Positions 6,001 through 11,905 of a DNA stretch of 21,608 nt are shown here, one piece after another. Each line of letters begins with the position of its first letter. The stretch's first letter is position 1. Origin of the DNA: a virus. The notes beneath the pieces are model-generated. The model was not told the DNA's origin, did not search any database, and saw nothing but the letters and a program-made list of their open reading frames with translations. The translations under genes were made by a program, and so were the position numbers. The stretch spans positions 1-21,608 of IMG/VR virus record IMGVR_UViG_3300028800_000336. The stretch is one strand, 5' to 3'.

Positions 6001-8816
6001 TTTTCATCGGCGGCATCACCCAGTTCCCGGGCGGCCCGCATGGCGGGCTCGAGGTGGGTCTCGCCGCGCTCGCCCTCGTGGATCGTCACCCGACCGTCGG
6101 GGAACTCGTGCCTGATGGCCGGCACGATCCGTTTGATTTCCTCCCAGGTGAAAGGCTTTTCCTTCGGGGCTCCCTCCTCCTTGGGCGAGAACTTGGCGGC
6201 CTCAGTGATGGCGTTGACCATGCGGCCGTGCTCGGCGGCCTGCGCGGCCCGGATCTTGGCCATGGCGGGGGTGTCGGTCGTGGGCGCCAGTTCCTCCCGC
6301 ACCGCAGCGAGACGGGCCTTGGCGGGGCCGGGAAGGGCGTTCTCGTCGCGGCCGGGGGCGCGCGCCAGGATGTGGGCCTCGGTCTGGCGCAGGAGCTTTT
6401 CCCGCTCGCTGCCTGGAGGGACCAGCCGCTCGGCGTGCATCTCGCGCAGCCAGCGGCCGTAGGTCGCCGCCTTCTGGCGGGACGCCTCGTAATCGTTCGC
6501 AGCGCCCTCCGGGTTGGCAGGCTTGGCCGCTGGAGCGGTTTCCGGGGTCGGCTGGACCTCGGGGGCCTTCGGAGCCTCAACCCCTTCAGCGGGCTGTTTT
6601 ACCCCCTCTGCCACCGCCTTGTTGCGCTGGCCCCGGTCGCGCACCTCGGCGAGGGCGACGTTTTCTTTCTCGGCCTGGGTGCCGAAGCGCTGGGCGTCGA
6701 CCTTGGCCAGGTGGTCGTGGATCTCCTCGAGGTTGGTGACCAGCCGGCTGGCGGTGGCGTCCGGCGGCCCGTGCTCCGTCAATTCGGTGGGCTTGAAGAA
6801 GAACTCGCGCAGCCGGTTCAGCGCCTGGCGGATGCCGTCGGCCAGCTTGCGGACGACGTCCTTGGCCGCGTCGATCCCGTAGCGGGCGTGGACCTCGTCG
6901 ACCACCTTGTCGATGTAGGACTGGAACATCGGCGCTTCGCCGTGGAGATCGGCGCCGAGCTCGTTGATGACGTGCCGCTCGAGCGCGTCGGCATGGGCCG
7001 CATCACCCTCCGGTCCCTCGGGAAACGCCTCGCGCTGCGGGGCGCCCGCTTCCCTCCGGCCGAAGAAAGCGGTCGCCTGGGCGCGGCCCTCGGGCGTCAG
7101 GCCGCGCTGGATCAGGTCGTGCAGGACGTCGGCGGCCCGCGTGGTGCCGTCCGGCATCAGCGTGTTCTCGAGCAGGTGCCCGACCTCGTGGCCGGCCACC
7201 ATCGTTGCGATGCGCTGCGGATTGTTCGACAGGAAGATCGTGTTCGGCTGGTTGGGGTCGACGGCGCCGTCGAAGGGTGCCTTGCCGTCAGGGTCCTTGA
7301 GGTAGACGACGTCGACACCCATCCTGGCGTAGGTGTCGCGCACCGTCTGGGCCAGGTCCGGCGAGATCGTGGCCGGGGCCGTCTCGCCCTCGGCGGCCGG
7401 AGCCTTCTCGTCCCACACCTCGAGCGGGAACTCCTTCTCGCCGGCATGGTAGGCAAAGCCGCCGTCTTCCGTTGGCCGGATCTCGCCGTCGTTCATGCCG
7501 CTGAAGAGCTTCAGGGTCTTGGCGTGCTGCTCGTTGCCGGCCTCGGTCGCCTGCCGGATCGCCTCGCCTACGTCGGTCGCCGGCGCGCCATCTGCGACCG
7601 CACCGGCCTGCTTGATGGCGGTATCGACGTCGGGAGCCTTGAGCACCGGATCGGGGTTGGGGAGCGGAGCCTTGCCGCGCAGCAACCGGTTGGCACCCGC
7701 GCCCACGACCGGCAGCACCGCGCCCGCAGCGGCGATCTCGAGCATGTTCTCGCCCAGGCCCTGCGTCGTCTTGCGGCTCGGGTCATAGGTGTTCTGGGCG
7801 ATGACGTTGTCAGCCAGCGTCGAGACCTGCGTGAACGCCGTCCCCACGGCCGCGCCCTCGCCTCCCTTGGCGACGACGCCCGCGATCTTGCTCTTCAGGA
7901 CCGGCGCCGCCTCGGTCAGCGCCTGAAGGAACTTGCCCCTGAGTTCAGGGGGAACCGTGTCGAACAGTTTCGTAGCCTGCCCGATGGGCAGCATCATCAG
8001 CGCGCCCTGCGTCGCAGCGTTCATCAGCGCAGCCTTCTCGCGCTCTTCCTCCGTCGCACCCGCCGTGGCCGCCTTGTCCATGGTCTCGCCGTAGGCATCG
8101 ATGCCGGCGAGGCCGACCATGGTCGGCATGCCGCCCGCCACCGCCGCGACGACGTACTTGCCGAAGCTCGCCACCATCTTCGTCGCGATCACCTCGGGGC
8201 GCTGTTCCTCTTCGGGCGTGAGCGGGAAGGTCTGCTTGCCGCCCTCGGCGATCGCCTCGCCGGCTTTGCGCATATGCTCGCCCGACAGTTCGATCTGGTT
8301 CTCAGGCGAGGCCGCCGTGTTGATGGCGCGCTGCTTGATGGCCTGGCGCTGCTCGGGCGTCGCCTGCCGGTATTCTCCCAGCGCGAGCCGGTCCATGCCG
8401 TTGGGCGCCGACTTCATCAGCTTGGCGAAATCCTCGCCCGCGTCGAACTTCTGGTAGAGGTCGAGGGCCGCCGACTCGGCCTTGCGCTCCGCGCCGCCGA
8501 TCGTCTTGGTGACGGCACCGACGCCGCTCACCGTCTTCCCCGCACCCTCCACCGTCTCCTGGCCCGCGGCGCGGCCCATGGCACCCAGCGTCGTGCTGTC
8601 GTCAGGCGGCGGCTCCGGCTTCGGCGTCGGCTTCGGCGCGAGGTGGTTCAGTATCTGCTCGTCGTCGTAGCCAGCCTTGCGCGCGGCCGTGAGGTCCTGG
8701 CCGGTGATCGAGGCGATGTGATTGGCGATCTGGGTGTCGGTGTAGCCAGCCTCGCGCGCCGCCTGGACCTGGGCGTAGGGGACGGCCGGAGCGGGTGCCG
8801 GGGCTTCGTCAGCCAT
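1..8816 (-). CDS. Giant polyvalent virion-type protein (partial, C-terminus beyond the window)
   Basis: One frame is open from the ATG at 8816 to the left edge: 2,938 codons with no stop, checked codon by codon. The ATG directly follows the TAA of the upstream gene. Visible parts, by residue: Pro/Ala-rich start; two GY(T/D)D helix repeats (about 18-60); hydrophobic Ala/Gly-rich helices (about 200-390); a zincin motif HEVGH (543-547) with a possible third ligand Glu619; charged helical linkers (660-1190); a domain resembling HhH-GPD glycosylases (about 1330-1500); a module starting FFSSLKRGVEGL (about 1723); an EIQSDWHQ module (about 1872-2286); and an LPD38-like region (2552 onward). Copies of (F/M)-S-P-(K/R) sit between parts. 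Such multi-enzyme giants are known from phages and conjugative elements as polyvalent proteins. Placement after internal virion genes suggests it is packaged and ejected with the DNA; that is inference. Residues 1680-1717 look frame-shifted. Confidence 0.9.
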   Translation of the reverse strand, partial: MADEAPAPAPAVPYAQVQAAREAGYTDTQIANHIASITGQDLTAARKAGYDDEQILNHLAPKPTPKPEPPPDDSTTLGAMGRAAGQETVEGAGKTVSGVGAVTKTIGGAERKAESAALDLYQKFDAGEDFAKLMKSAPNGMDRLALGEYRQATPEQRQAIKQRAINTAASPENQIELSGEHMRKAGEAIAEGGKQTFPLTPEEEQRPEVIATKMVASFGKYVVAAVAGGMPTMVGLAGIDAYGETMDKAATAGATEEEREKAALMNAATQGALMMLPIGQATKLFDTVPPELRGKFLQALTEAAPVLKSKIAGVVAKGGEGAAVGTAFTQVSTLADNVIAQNTYDPSRKTTQGLGENMLEIAAAGAVLPVVGAGANRLLRGKAPLPNPDPVLKAPDVDTAIKQAGAVADGAPATDVGEAIRQATEAGNEQHAKTLKLFSGMNDGEIRPTEDGGFAYHAGEKEFPLEVWDEKAPAAEGETAPATISPDLAQTVRDTYARMGVDVVYLKDPDGKAPFDGAVDPNQPNTIFLSNNPQRIATMVAGHEVGHLLENTLMPDGTTRAADVLHDLIQRGLTPEGRAQATAFFGRREAGAPQREAFPEGPEGDAAHADALERHVINELGADLHGEAPMFQSYIDKVVDEVHARYGIDAAKDVVRKLADGIRQALNRLREFFFKPTELTEHGPPDATASRLVTNLEEIHDHLAKVDAQRFGTQAEKENVALAEVRDRGQRNKAVAEGVKQPAEGVEAPKAPEVQPTPETAPAAKPANPEGAANDYEASRQKAATYGRWLREMHAERLVPPGSEREKLLRQTEAHILARAPGRDENALPGPAKARLAAVREELAPTTDTPAMAKIRAAQAAEHGRMVNAITEAAKFSPKEEGAPKEKPFTWEEIKRIVPAIRHEFPDGRVTIHEGERGETHLEPAMRAARELGDAADEKGVKFDDGFYDPKTKRYYTRDQMLERQGPDEALDLADRQGLPTKFSPKEDEEAQARANPEHPESPFAQSMKKAAERHEALATQHEAEARKAREAGDERLAEQHDRAAGQHGGAAYLAGVQGRGGKLQARDEDRLDALRQSAMRESTRLLPDEGGVKMSPKVVDLTERIERRQREKAGTMGRDQPPTVTKEELSGLSDKDLDALHAHIETGALGSARETAGLYDQIQNELDARGRGAMQDRTANDERPKFSPKKGTPGPNAPGVGVEDRNRLGFVPELRVAVTKPPAALPPKALLTQETTNRNAAAQIANIDHILERFPNATRNAAEWARMEAYAFASNEVPIPPYAFLRDLNSDRAAKKVGSLTPGQIEDANHGFEAGRAFRKAYEGGELAPTTTGKLFLWSFLSRGIAPYNQEAMFLDAFHGADHWIAKAARGDFTEADLPAYYEWATTMAPKGSGLPGAGAKSNLNAFGRDFLIKMGARDESGVSNLQRLHDMMSDPEMTGQKIRREFLKFGEGVGIDNKVVSFTLLVAGHTDVMVIDRVQTRQLWDDGRFPEKEINLYDGRKNEEGKAVTGTALSDLTYGARGLLVYEAIERGLQDKIYGIYEAAGRPRDASIGRYHWESWVAYSQQEASHGTLASVLAEGRGANAPTADIAAKQGEYGSYEYGARYARDVEGKPYFEYKTPLGNEYRFSVPAFRSFLEAIKKPGTGVRPANFKVTESSNAPWYNRPEVNQSRLDEVARAWADQRRPAGEGEGAVRPTGEGQAVPDRAGPAEGRVAFSPKQTEEPFFSSLKRGVEGLKLERGTPGQWEATIKNMSGVKAEERAWVGVEDWLRAQTKPVTKAEVLDYIAEHEVKIGEVMHGGERAALGAPAAEGYEIRYDRRTGFHDVYRNGEVLRDPDGAEMGFDTEALARQHIERLVEAGGSATTLPVKFGSYTLPGGKNYRELLMTLPDRGTVHKEFPQRWIDVARNPRDNMWHRIDAAGARDVVGYDSRAAALRGLELHRQAAREGLEESANFRGGHWEEPNVLAHARFDERTGPNGEKVLHVAEIQSDWHQKGRREGYDNEAAFQDLIKRRDAEQGDTPLRDELQRQIDEMGRTGNKGVPDAPFKTSWPELAMKRVLRYAAENGYDRVSWDTGQTNADRYDLSKEVRSIIVTPRTDASTGERTRSVAIDLRNDNSNTGYMELGVDKNGIIDNVSRHGPDVKGKSLADVVGKEIAEKIMANDRQTIEGEGLKVGGEGMRAFYDKQLPTIAGKIGKRFGAKVEDTAVNKTEVQETDYGVEKLDDGKWHVTGADYESPPFASYAEAQKMLRDFMKEGASTEQAHSIEITPAMRESVMQGQPLFSPRLTGETHVKDAATLAAYERLGRTTQPETIQERWKKATDQIGKRALIATVDKYLAAKSIDPLGYMALRNFNSSAGALEVLLTKATLRFNGLAFDFDKRNGGVEAQVIRPLKGEHDDWAWWVAGHRAERLSAEDRENLFTPEDIARLKATNQGELKFDYTLRNGKTTRSREAAYLDTLAKYDEFNKNVMALGVKAGLFKQDTVDKLWSNPFYVPFFRAAEGEKEGLFVGGGKTNGFTKQYGFKALKGGSAKLHNDLWQNIIGNWGHLIDSAGKNMAANRVLDTASSPANGAVSKVTEQDYNHKMTKAEKADTTWTMVDGKKQYWHIDDPLLFDAISAIHSTHFNDPISKTTNFFARTLRMGVTSDPGFMLRVTIKDSLQAVAVAPMNYNVLANVVKGYKMADLPRALANIARAAAGQHDQALRESDELVSVMAGGGLMRLGAGHAEGFRKTTAETLSGRDLTWADGISYVKRLATGYKEAIAQSEDVNRAALYSEMRRRGMSHDEASFAARDLEDFTLSGAAPWVRWIAQSVTFLNAGAQGLYKVGRAAADADKNVISAVAGNATMRVAKVMAATVIATVALDYIYRNDEDYKKRSEYDRNSKWWFKVGNKQFQIPMGFELAGLARIAANGVDMFFDKEMTGERFRKNALSII
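3..1163 (-). other. LPD38-like C-terminal region of the giant protein
   Basis: Residues about 2552-2938, cut by the window edge. It has a long helical section, then FLNAGAQGLYKVGRAA from residue 2819, a hydrophobic helix, a charged turn with paired Lys/Arg, and an aromatic stretch ending in KWWFKVGNKQFQIPMGFELA. From memory, the order of FxNAxxQG, a membrane-like helix, and W-F-x-I/V-P-x-xFE resembles the large polyvalent protein-associated domain 38 of phage and ICE giants. No enzymatic residues are evident to me. The function of this domain is not known to me; a membrane or ejection role would be a guess. Confidence 0.5.
1959..3203 (-). other. EIQSDWHQ module of the giant protein
   Basis: Residues about 1872-2286. 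The module opens with YTLPGGKNYRELLMTLP and contains HVAEIQSDWHQKGRREGYD (EIQSDWHQ at 1989-1996). It goes on through PDAPFKTSWPELAMKRVLRY, NGYDRVSWDTGQTNADRYDL and VGGEGMRAFYDKQLP (from 2177). It closes with ITPAMRESVMQGQPLFSPR. I know this arrangement as a recurrent module of large phage and mobile-element proteins, but I do not know an assigned activity. The many invariant-looking Asp, Glu, His and Trp residues are compatible with an enzyme. The closing FSP motif matches the spacer motif seen between other parts of this protein. Confidence 0.6.
3668..3781 (-). other. Segment of the giant gene that reads as coding in the wrong frame
   Basis: Upstream, to about 3782, and downstream, from about 3665, the protein runs in the frame of the 8816 start. 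In between, that frame gives a Gly/Arg/Pro-rich string with poor third-position G/C. The neighbouring frame gives a normal-looking helix-forming peptide (DAQQAKEKALFDQLGKVKQF, then PIAPDPPKAE) with nearly every codon ending in G or C, followed by TAG at 3668-3670. Removing one base from the GGG at 3779-3781 and adding one near 3667-3672 would restore one continuous sequence. The main frame remains stop-free, so the gene is annotated as intact. No ATG, GTG or TTG start lies in the main frame across this segment, which argues against two separate genes. Confidence 0.7.
4317..4829 (-). other. Domain resembling HhH-GPD DNA glycosylases in the giant protein
   Basis: Residues about 1330-1500. The core reads GVGIDNKVVSFTLLVAG followed by HTDVMVIDRVQTRQLWD. 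A Gly-rich hairpin turn, a Lys (1460), a hydrophobic helix and an Asp (1478) in VIDR follow the same order as the GVGxK...VDTH core of endonuclease III-like glycosylases. The Lys-to-Asp distance is 18 residues, as between Lys120 and Asp138 of endonuclease III. The upstream helix LFLWSFLSRGIAPYNQEA could match the first helices of that fold. There is no Fe-S cysteine cluster. The two extra residues before the Lys weaken the match. The module is probably conserved in phage giants; the enzymatic reading is inference. Confidence 0.4.
5854..5873 (-). repeat. 20-bp exact repeat coding the FSPK motif, copy 2
   Basis: These 20 bases are identical to 6175-6194. Read in the gene's frame both encode K-F-S-P-K-E-(E/D), here at residues 982-988. 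Exact identity at the DNA level, 300 bases apart in a charged linker, suggests a recent internal duplication or strong constraint on the motif. Confidence 0.8.
6175..6194 (-). repeat. 20-bp exact repeat coding the FSPK motif, copy 1
   Basis: Identical to 5854-5873. It encodes KFSPKEE at residues 875-881 of the giant protein. Looser versions occur at residues 1095 (MSPK), 1187 (FSPK), 1718 (FSPK) and 2285 (FSPR), each at or near a change in sequence character. Confidence 0.8.
6942..7319 (-). other. Zincin-like metallopeptidase domain of the giant protein
   Basis: Residues about 500-625. The segment VVYLKDPDGKAPFDGAVDP leads to IFLSNNPQRIATMVAGHEVG and HLLENT. This gives the HExxH zinc motif at 543-547 on a helix preceded by a beta-strand, the usual gluzincin layout. 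A possible third ligand is Glu619 in VINELGADLHGE, about 72 residues later, in the E-x-x-A-D context typical of such enzymes. Zincin peptidase domains are common in phage polyvalent proteins. Possible targets are the giant itself, other virion proteins or host proteins; the sequence does not say which. Confidence 0.7.
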
Positions 8817-9704
8817 TTACATGGCCCCGTTAGGCGCAGCGCCAGGCGGCGTGTTGTTGTTGATGATGCCTGGTGGCGGCGTGACAGCGCCAGGCGCGGC
8901 CGTGCCGGTTGCCGGCGGCGGGATCAGCTTGTCGAGCGACGGCGCGCCGGCGGGGGCACCGCCCCCCGGCATCTGCGGCATCGACCTGGCGACCCGCTGG
9001 GCGTTCGCGATCAGCGCGTCGTACCTCTCTTTGGAGGCGCGCATCTCGTCCTGGATCATTTTCTGCTTTGCCGGGTCCTGGTTCATGCCGGCCGCCATCT
9101 CGGTCGTTAGGCGCCGCAGGTTGTCCTGCTCGACCTTGGCAAGCGTCGAGGCGGCCGTGAACGCAGCCACGTTTTCATTCTGGTTCCAGTTGGCAATATC
9201 CAGCCGCGCCTTCGCAGCAGCCTGCTTCGCTGGGTCGTCGCCGGCATCCCTCACCGCCTGCAACGCCGCTTCCTTTTCTGTGGCCGCGCTGTTGGCGATC
9301 ACGAGGCTGGCGGTCTTCGTCTGCTCCTGCACCGTCGTCGCCTTCGACTGCTCGATCTGGGCTTTGATCAGCGGCGCGTTCTGCTCCATCTGCTTGCCAA
9401 TGATAGCGGCATGGATCTGCGCGGAGGCCACCGTGGCACCCGCCTGGGCGAGCGAGCCCTGCAAGCCGATCTTCGCAATGTCGACGGCGTTGGCGCGGTT
9501 CTTCGTGTTCTCTTCGCCCGTGAACTGCTGCGTCGCGATGCGCTCGCTCGTCTGGAACTGACGGCCCTTTTCCTCGCGCGCGCCGGCAAGCTGGTCGGCC
9601 AGCTTCACCTTCTCCATCTCGAGATCGGCTTTCTGGTTCTCGACCGAGTTGGCGACGATGGCCGTGCCCATCGCCGACAAGCCATTTCCAAGGTTGAACG
9701 GCAT
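8817..9704 (-). CDS. Putative internal virion protein, helical with Pro-rich tail
   Basis: A 295-aa protein. The ATG at 9704 has a GGAG placed 7 bases upstream, overlapping the TGA of the preceding gene 4 bases away. Residues 1-20 are short and apolar (MPFNLGNGLSAMGTAIVANS). Residues 20-240 are Ala/Gln/Glu/Lys-rich and predicted as long helices or coiled coil, with repeated QTKTA and AAAKARL-like heptads. Residues 240-295 are Pro/Gly/Ala-rich and carry PPPGIINNN. No catalytic motif is seen. Size, helix content and position just before a giant ejected-type protein fit an inner-core or ejection protein, analogous in role to T7 or P22 internal proteins. The homology is not proven; the virion assignment is inferred from context. 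Confidence 0.85.
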   Translation of the reverse strand: MPFNLGNGLSAMGTAIVANSVENQKADLEMEKVKLADQLAGAREEKGRQFQTSERIATQQFTGEENTKNRANAVDIAKIGLQGSLAQAGATVASAQIHAAIIGKQMEQNAPLIKAQIEQSKATTVQEQTKTASLVIANSAATEKEAALQAVRDAGDDPAKQAAAKARLDIANWNQNENVAAFTAASTLAKVEQDNLRRLTTEMAAGMNQDPAKQKMIQDEMRASKERYDALIANAQRVARSMPQMPGGGAPAGAPSLDKLIPPPATGTAAPGAVTPPPGIINNNTPPGAAPNGAM

Positions 9705-9708
9705 TGCC

Positions 9709-10314
9709 TCACTCCTGGTTGATCAGGCCGCCAGGCTTGGGACCTTGCGGCAGCGGCGTCATCTCGCTGGCCATCGGATGCTTCAGCACGCCCGCCTTGC
9801 GGCCGATGGCATCCATCTTGACCGGGTCGGCGGCGATCTGCTGCACCACGCCCGCGGCGTGCTGGAGTTGTTGCGGCGTGAGGTGGAGCACACCCATGAT
9901 CTGATTGGTGAAAACATGCGTCGCCCGGATGAGCTCGGGGGTGCCGACCTTGGCGATGCCCGCTTTGTCGACGATGTCGAGGGCGTGCAGCATCAGGGTG
10001 AAGGCGGCAGGCACCGCGGCCTTGAGCGGCATCGCCGGCGACATATGCTTCAGCAGCATCACCAGGTTGACCGCGCCGACGGCGGCATCGTGGATCGGGT
10101 CTTTGCTCTTGTTCTTCAGGCCCGCGACAATGCTCTTGTCGCCGCCGTGCATGCCGGCGCGCATCCCCGCCACGACGATCTTGAGATAGTCGGCGCGGTT
10201 GTCGGGCAGGAGTTGAGCCTCGATCTCCCGCTCGGCCTGCATGAGGACGCTGTCCTCGAGCGCCGGTTCTGCGTCGGGAGCGGGTGCGTCGGTGGGAGGC
10301 TTGGCCATGCTCAC
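9709..10314 (-). CDS. Putative internal virion protein, all-helical, 201 aa
   Basis: The first possible start is GTG at 10314, overlapping the previous TGA as GTGA. An ATG two codons later (10308) would give 199 aa; neither has a strong ribosome site, so the choice is open. After a Pro/Ala/Asp-rich start (1-20) the protein is helical, with ADYLKIVVAGMRAGMHGGDK near 42-60 and a hydrophobic section AVNLVMLLKHMSPAMPLKAA near 80-100. It ends in KPGGLINQE, the same short motif found in its neighbours. I do not recognise a named family. Context among virion genes suggests a minor structural or ejection component. Confidence 0.8.
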   Translation of the reverse strand: MSMAKPPTDAPAPDAEPALEDSVLMQAEREIEAQLLPDNRADYLKIVVAGMRAGMHGGDKSIVAGLKNKSKDPIHDAAVGAVNLVMLLKHMSPAMPLKAAVPAAFTLMLHALDIVDKAGIAKVGTPELIRATHVFTNQIMGVLHLTPQQLQHAAGVVQQIAADPVKMDAIGRKAGVLKHPMASEMTPLPQGPKPGGLINQE

Positions 10315-11468
10315 GTCCCGATGGTGTTGGGCGGCGGCAGCCGCGGGTTATTGATGATGCCCTGCGGCGCAGGCGTGCGCGTCGCCACGGGGATCGGCGC
10401 GCTCGTGTTGGCGAGTTGCCGCGATGCCGTGTTCGCGGCCGCCTGATTGGCTGCGGCCTGTGCGTTCAGCGCATTGACCTGGGCCGGGATGAGGCTCGAG
10501 GTCGCGCCGGCAATCAGCGCGCCGCCCGCCTGGATGACGGACGCGCCGATGCGGCCGTCGCCGCTCATGAGGAACTTGCCGAGCTTGTCGAACATCGTCT
10601 GGGGCGCAGCCGGTGGCGCGCCAGGCTGCGCGGCGGCAGGCGTGGCCGCTGCCGTTCCTGCGGGAGGCGCCTGGTTGATGGTGCCGGCGGGCGTCTGCGG
10701 CGAGATCGGCCCAGGAGCGCCGCTCACTTGGGGCGCAGTCGGTGCGGCGGGGGCGCCTTGTACCGCAGGCGCAGCGCCAGGCGTGGTCGTGGCTGGGTTG
10801 CCCGTGACGGTCGCGGCCGCCTTGGCTGGCGCGGCCGTGGCGTCGGTCACGCCGGAATTGTCGCCCGTGTCGGTGCCGGTTCCGATGCCACCGCCTGCGG
10901 CATTGCCGGCTGTCCGCGCGGCGTCGCTGGGGGCGTTCATCGGCCCGTCGCCCTGCGGGATCGCGGCGTCAGGCGTCGCAGCCGGAGGGGTGACGTTGGG
11001 TGTCACCGTAGGCGTCACACTCGTGGGCGTGCCCGAGATCGAGTCGATGATGTCGGTGATGCCGCCCGGAGAAGCCGTGTCGGTACCGGCAAGGGCGCTG
11101 ACGGGGCCGACGTCGAGGCCCGCAGCGCCAGCCATGGAAGCGCCCTCGGCGCCCGTGAACGCACCGCCCGCACCCGACCCTGCCGCAGCGCCTGCGCTGA
11201 CGCCGCCGAAGAGGCTCTGGCCGGCAACGTCGGCGCCGAAGAGGCCCGCGCCAACCGCCAGTGCGCCGATGCCGCCCACCGCGCCCAGGCCGAAGCCCGC
11301 CATGGTGAGCGCCTTACTGCCCGTGATCTTGCCGACGGCACCCACGACCGCGCCGACCGCAGCCGTCGCCTCGAGGGCCGTGCCGATCGTGAGGCCGGCT
11401 GCGGCGATGTCGGTCGCAGCGAAGGCCGTCGCGCCGACGGCGACGCCGACAGAGACTACGCCGGACAT
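10311..11468 (-). CDS. Putative internal virion protein, Gly/Ala-rich and membrane-active-like
   Basis: A 385-aa protein. The ATG at 11468 lies inside the upstream gene (13-bp overlap) and has a good GGAGG ribosome site. Residues 1-120 are almost entirely Gly, Ala, Val, Leu and Ile with several possible membrane-crossing or membrane-inserting helices. The middle (120-290) is Pro/Thr/Ala-rich and low in complexity. Residues 290-350 form an amphipathic helix region (MFDKLGKFLMSGDGRIGASV, then an Ala/Gln/Asn stretch). The tail holds APQGIINNPRLPPP. A glycine-rich hydrophobic start is common in phage proteins that insert into the host envelope during DNA entry. That role is inferred; no family is recognised with certainty. 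Confidence 0.85.
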   Translation of the reverse strand: MSGVVSVGVAVGATAFAATDIAAAGLTIGTALEATAAVGAVVGAVGKITGSKALTMAGFGLGAVGGIGALAVGAGLFGADVAGQSLFGGVSAGAAAGSGAGGAFTGAEGASMAGAAGLDVGPVSALAGTDTASPGGITDIIDSISGTPTSVTPTVTPNVTPPAATPDAAIPQGDGPMNAPSDAARTAGNAAGGGIGTGTDTGDNSGVTDATAAPAKAAATVTGNPATTTPGAAPAVQGAPAAPTAPQVSGAPGPISPQTPAGTINQAPPAGTAAATPAAAQPGAPPAAPQTMFDKLGKFLMSGDGRIGASVIQAGGALIAGATSSLIPAQVNALNAQAAANQAAANTASRQLANTSAPIPVATRTPAPQGIINNPRLPPPNTIGT

Positions 11469-11905
11469 TCCTGCCTCCGTGAAGCGAGGCGGTGCGCCTC
11501 GTCGGTGAACTCGGCCTCGGCCTCGGCGATCGTCTTGGCCTTGGTCGCGAAGGACATCGTGATGTAGGTGTCCTCGAGGGCGGTGAAGACGCCCATGCGG
11601 TGCGCCGCGGCGCGGATCTTGGCGAAGCCCGTCACCCGCTGCTCGTTGCCGTCGAGGCCGATGATGACATCGCCCACGATCGTGAGCAGCGTCTCGATCT
11701 TCACGGGCGCGCCGGTGATGATGTGGCCACGCGGCACCAGCACCGTGCGGTCATAGACGCCAGCCCACAGCGCATGCTCGTACTTGAGGTCGAGTTGCGG
11801 CTGGTTCAGCAGGCACTTCTCGAGCCAGCGGACGGTGGCGAGCTCGATCGGCGACATCGTCTCGATCGTCGAGAAGTCGCGCTGATAGGGCAGAACGCAC
11901 GTCAT
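11456..11905 (-). CDS. Small cupin-like phage protein
   Basis: A 149-aa protein. The ATG at 11905 overlaps the TGA of the acetyltransferase gene (ATGA), which decides this start over longer readings in the same frame. Residues 1-45 are helical. The rest is beta-rich: VLVPRGHIITGAPVKIETLL, then VGDVIIGLDG, then AHRMGVFTALEDTYITMSFA. This pattern of two Gly turns followed by a (H/L)EDTxxT strand resembles small cupin-fold (RmlC-like) proteins found in phage structural operons. The usual cupin His ligands are mostly absent (Leu-Glu-Asp where His-Glu-Asp is common), so metal binding is doubtful. The Glu-rich helix TIAEAEAEFTDEAHRLASRR closes it. The function is unknown. Confidence 0.85.
   Translation of the reverse strand: MTCVLPYQRDFSTIETMSPIELATVRWLEKCLLNQPQLDLKYEHALWAGVYDRTVLVPRGHIITGAPVKIETLLTIVGDVIIGLDGNEQRVTGFAKIRAAAHRMGVFTALEDTYITMSFATKAKTIAEAEAEFTDEAHRLASRRQECPA

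Noticed and set aside
453-9110. Very long plus-strand open frames opposite the giant gene (453-2489, 3066-4088, 4101-5627, 5673-9110)
   Set aside because: They lie codon-for-codon opposite the minus-strand gene. With G/C at third positions the opposite frame rarely has stops. Their translations are Arg/Gly/Val/Leu-rich with no domain features.
10660-11010. Repetitive Gly/Ala/Pro/Thr coding stretch of the 385-aa gene as a DNA repeat or CRISPR-like array
   Set aside because: It has no regular spacing or identical units; it is low-complexity protein sequence in a GC-rich genome.
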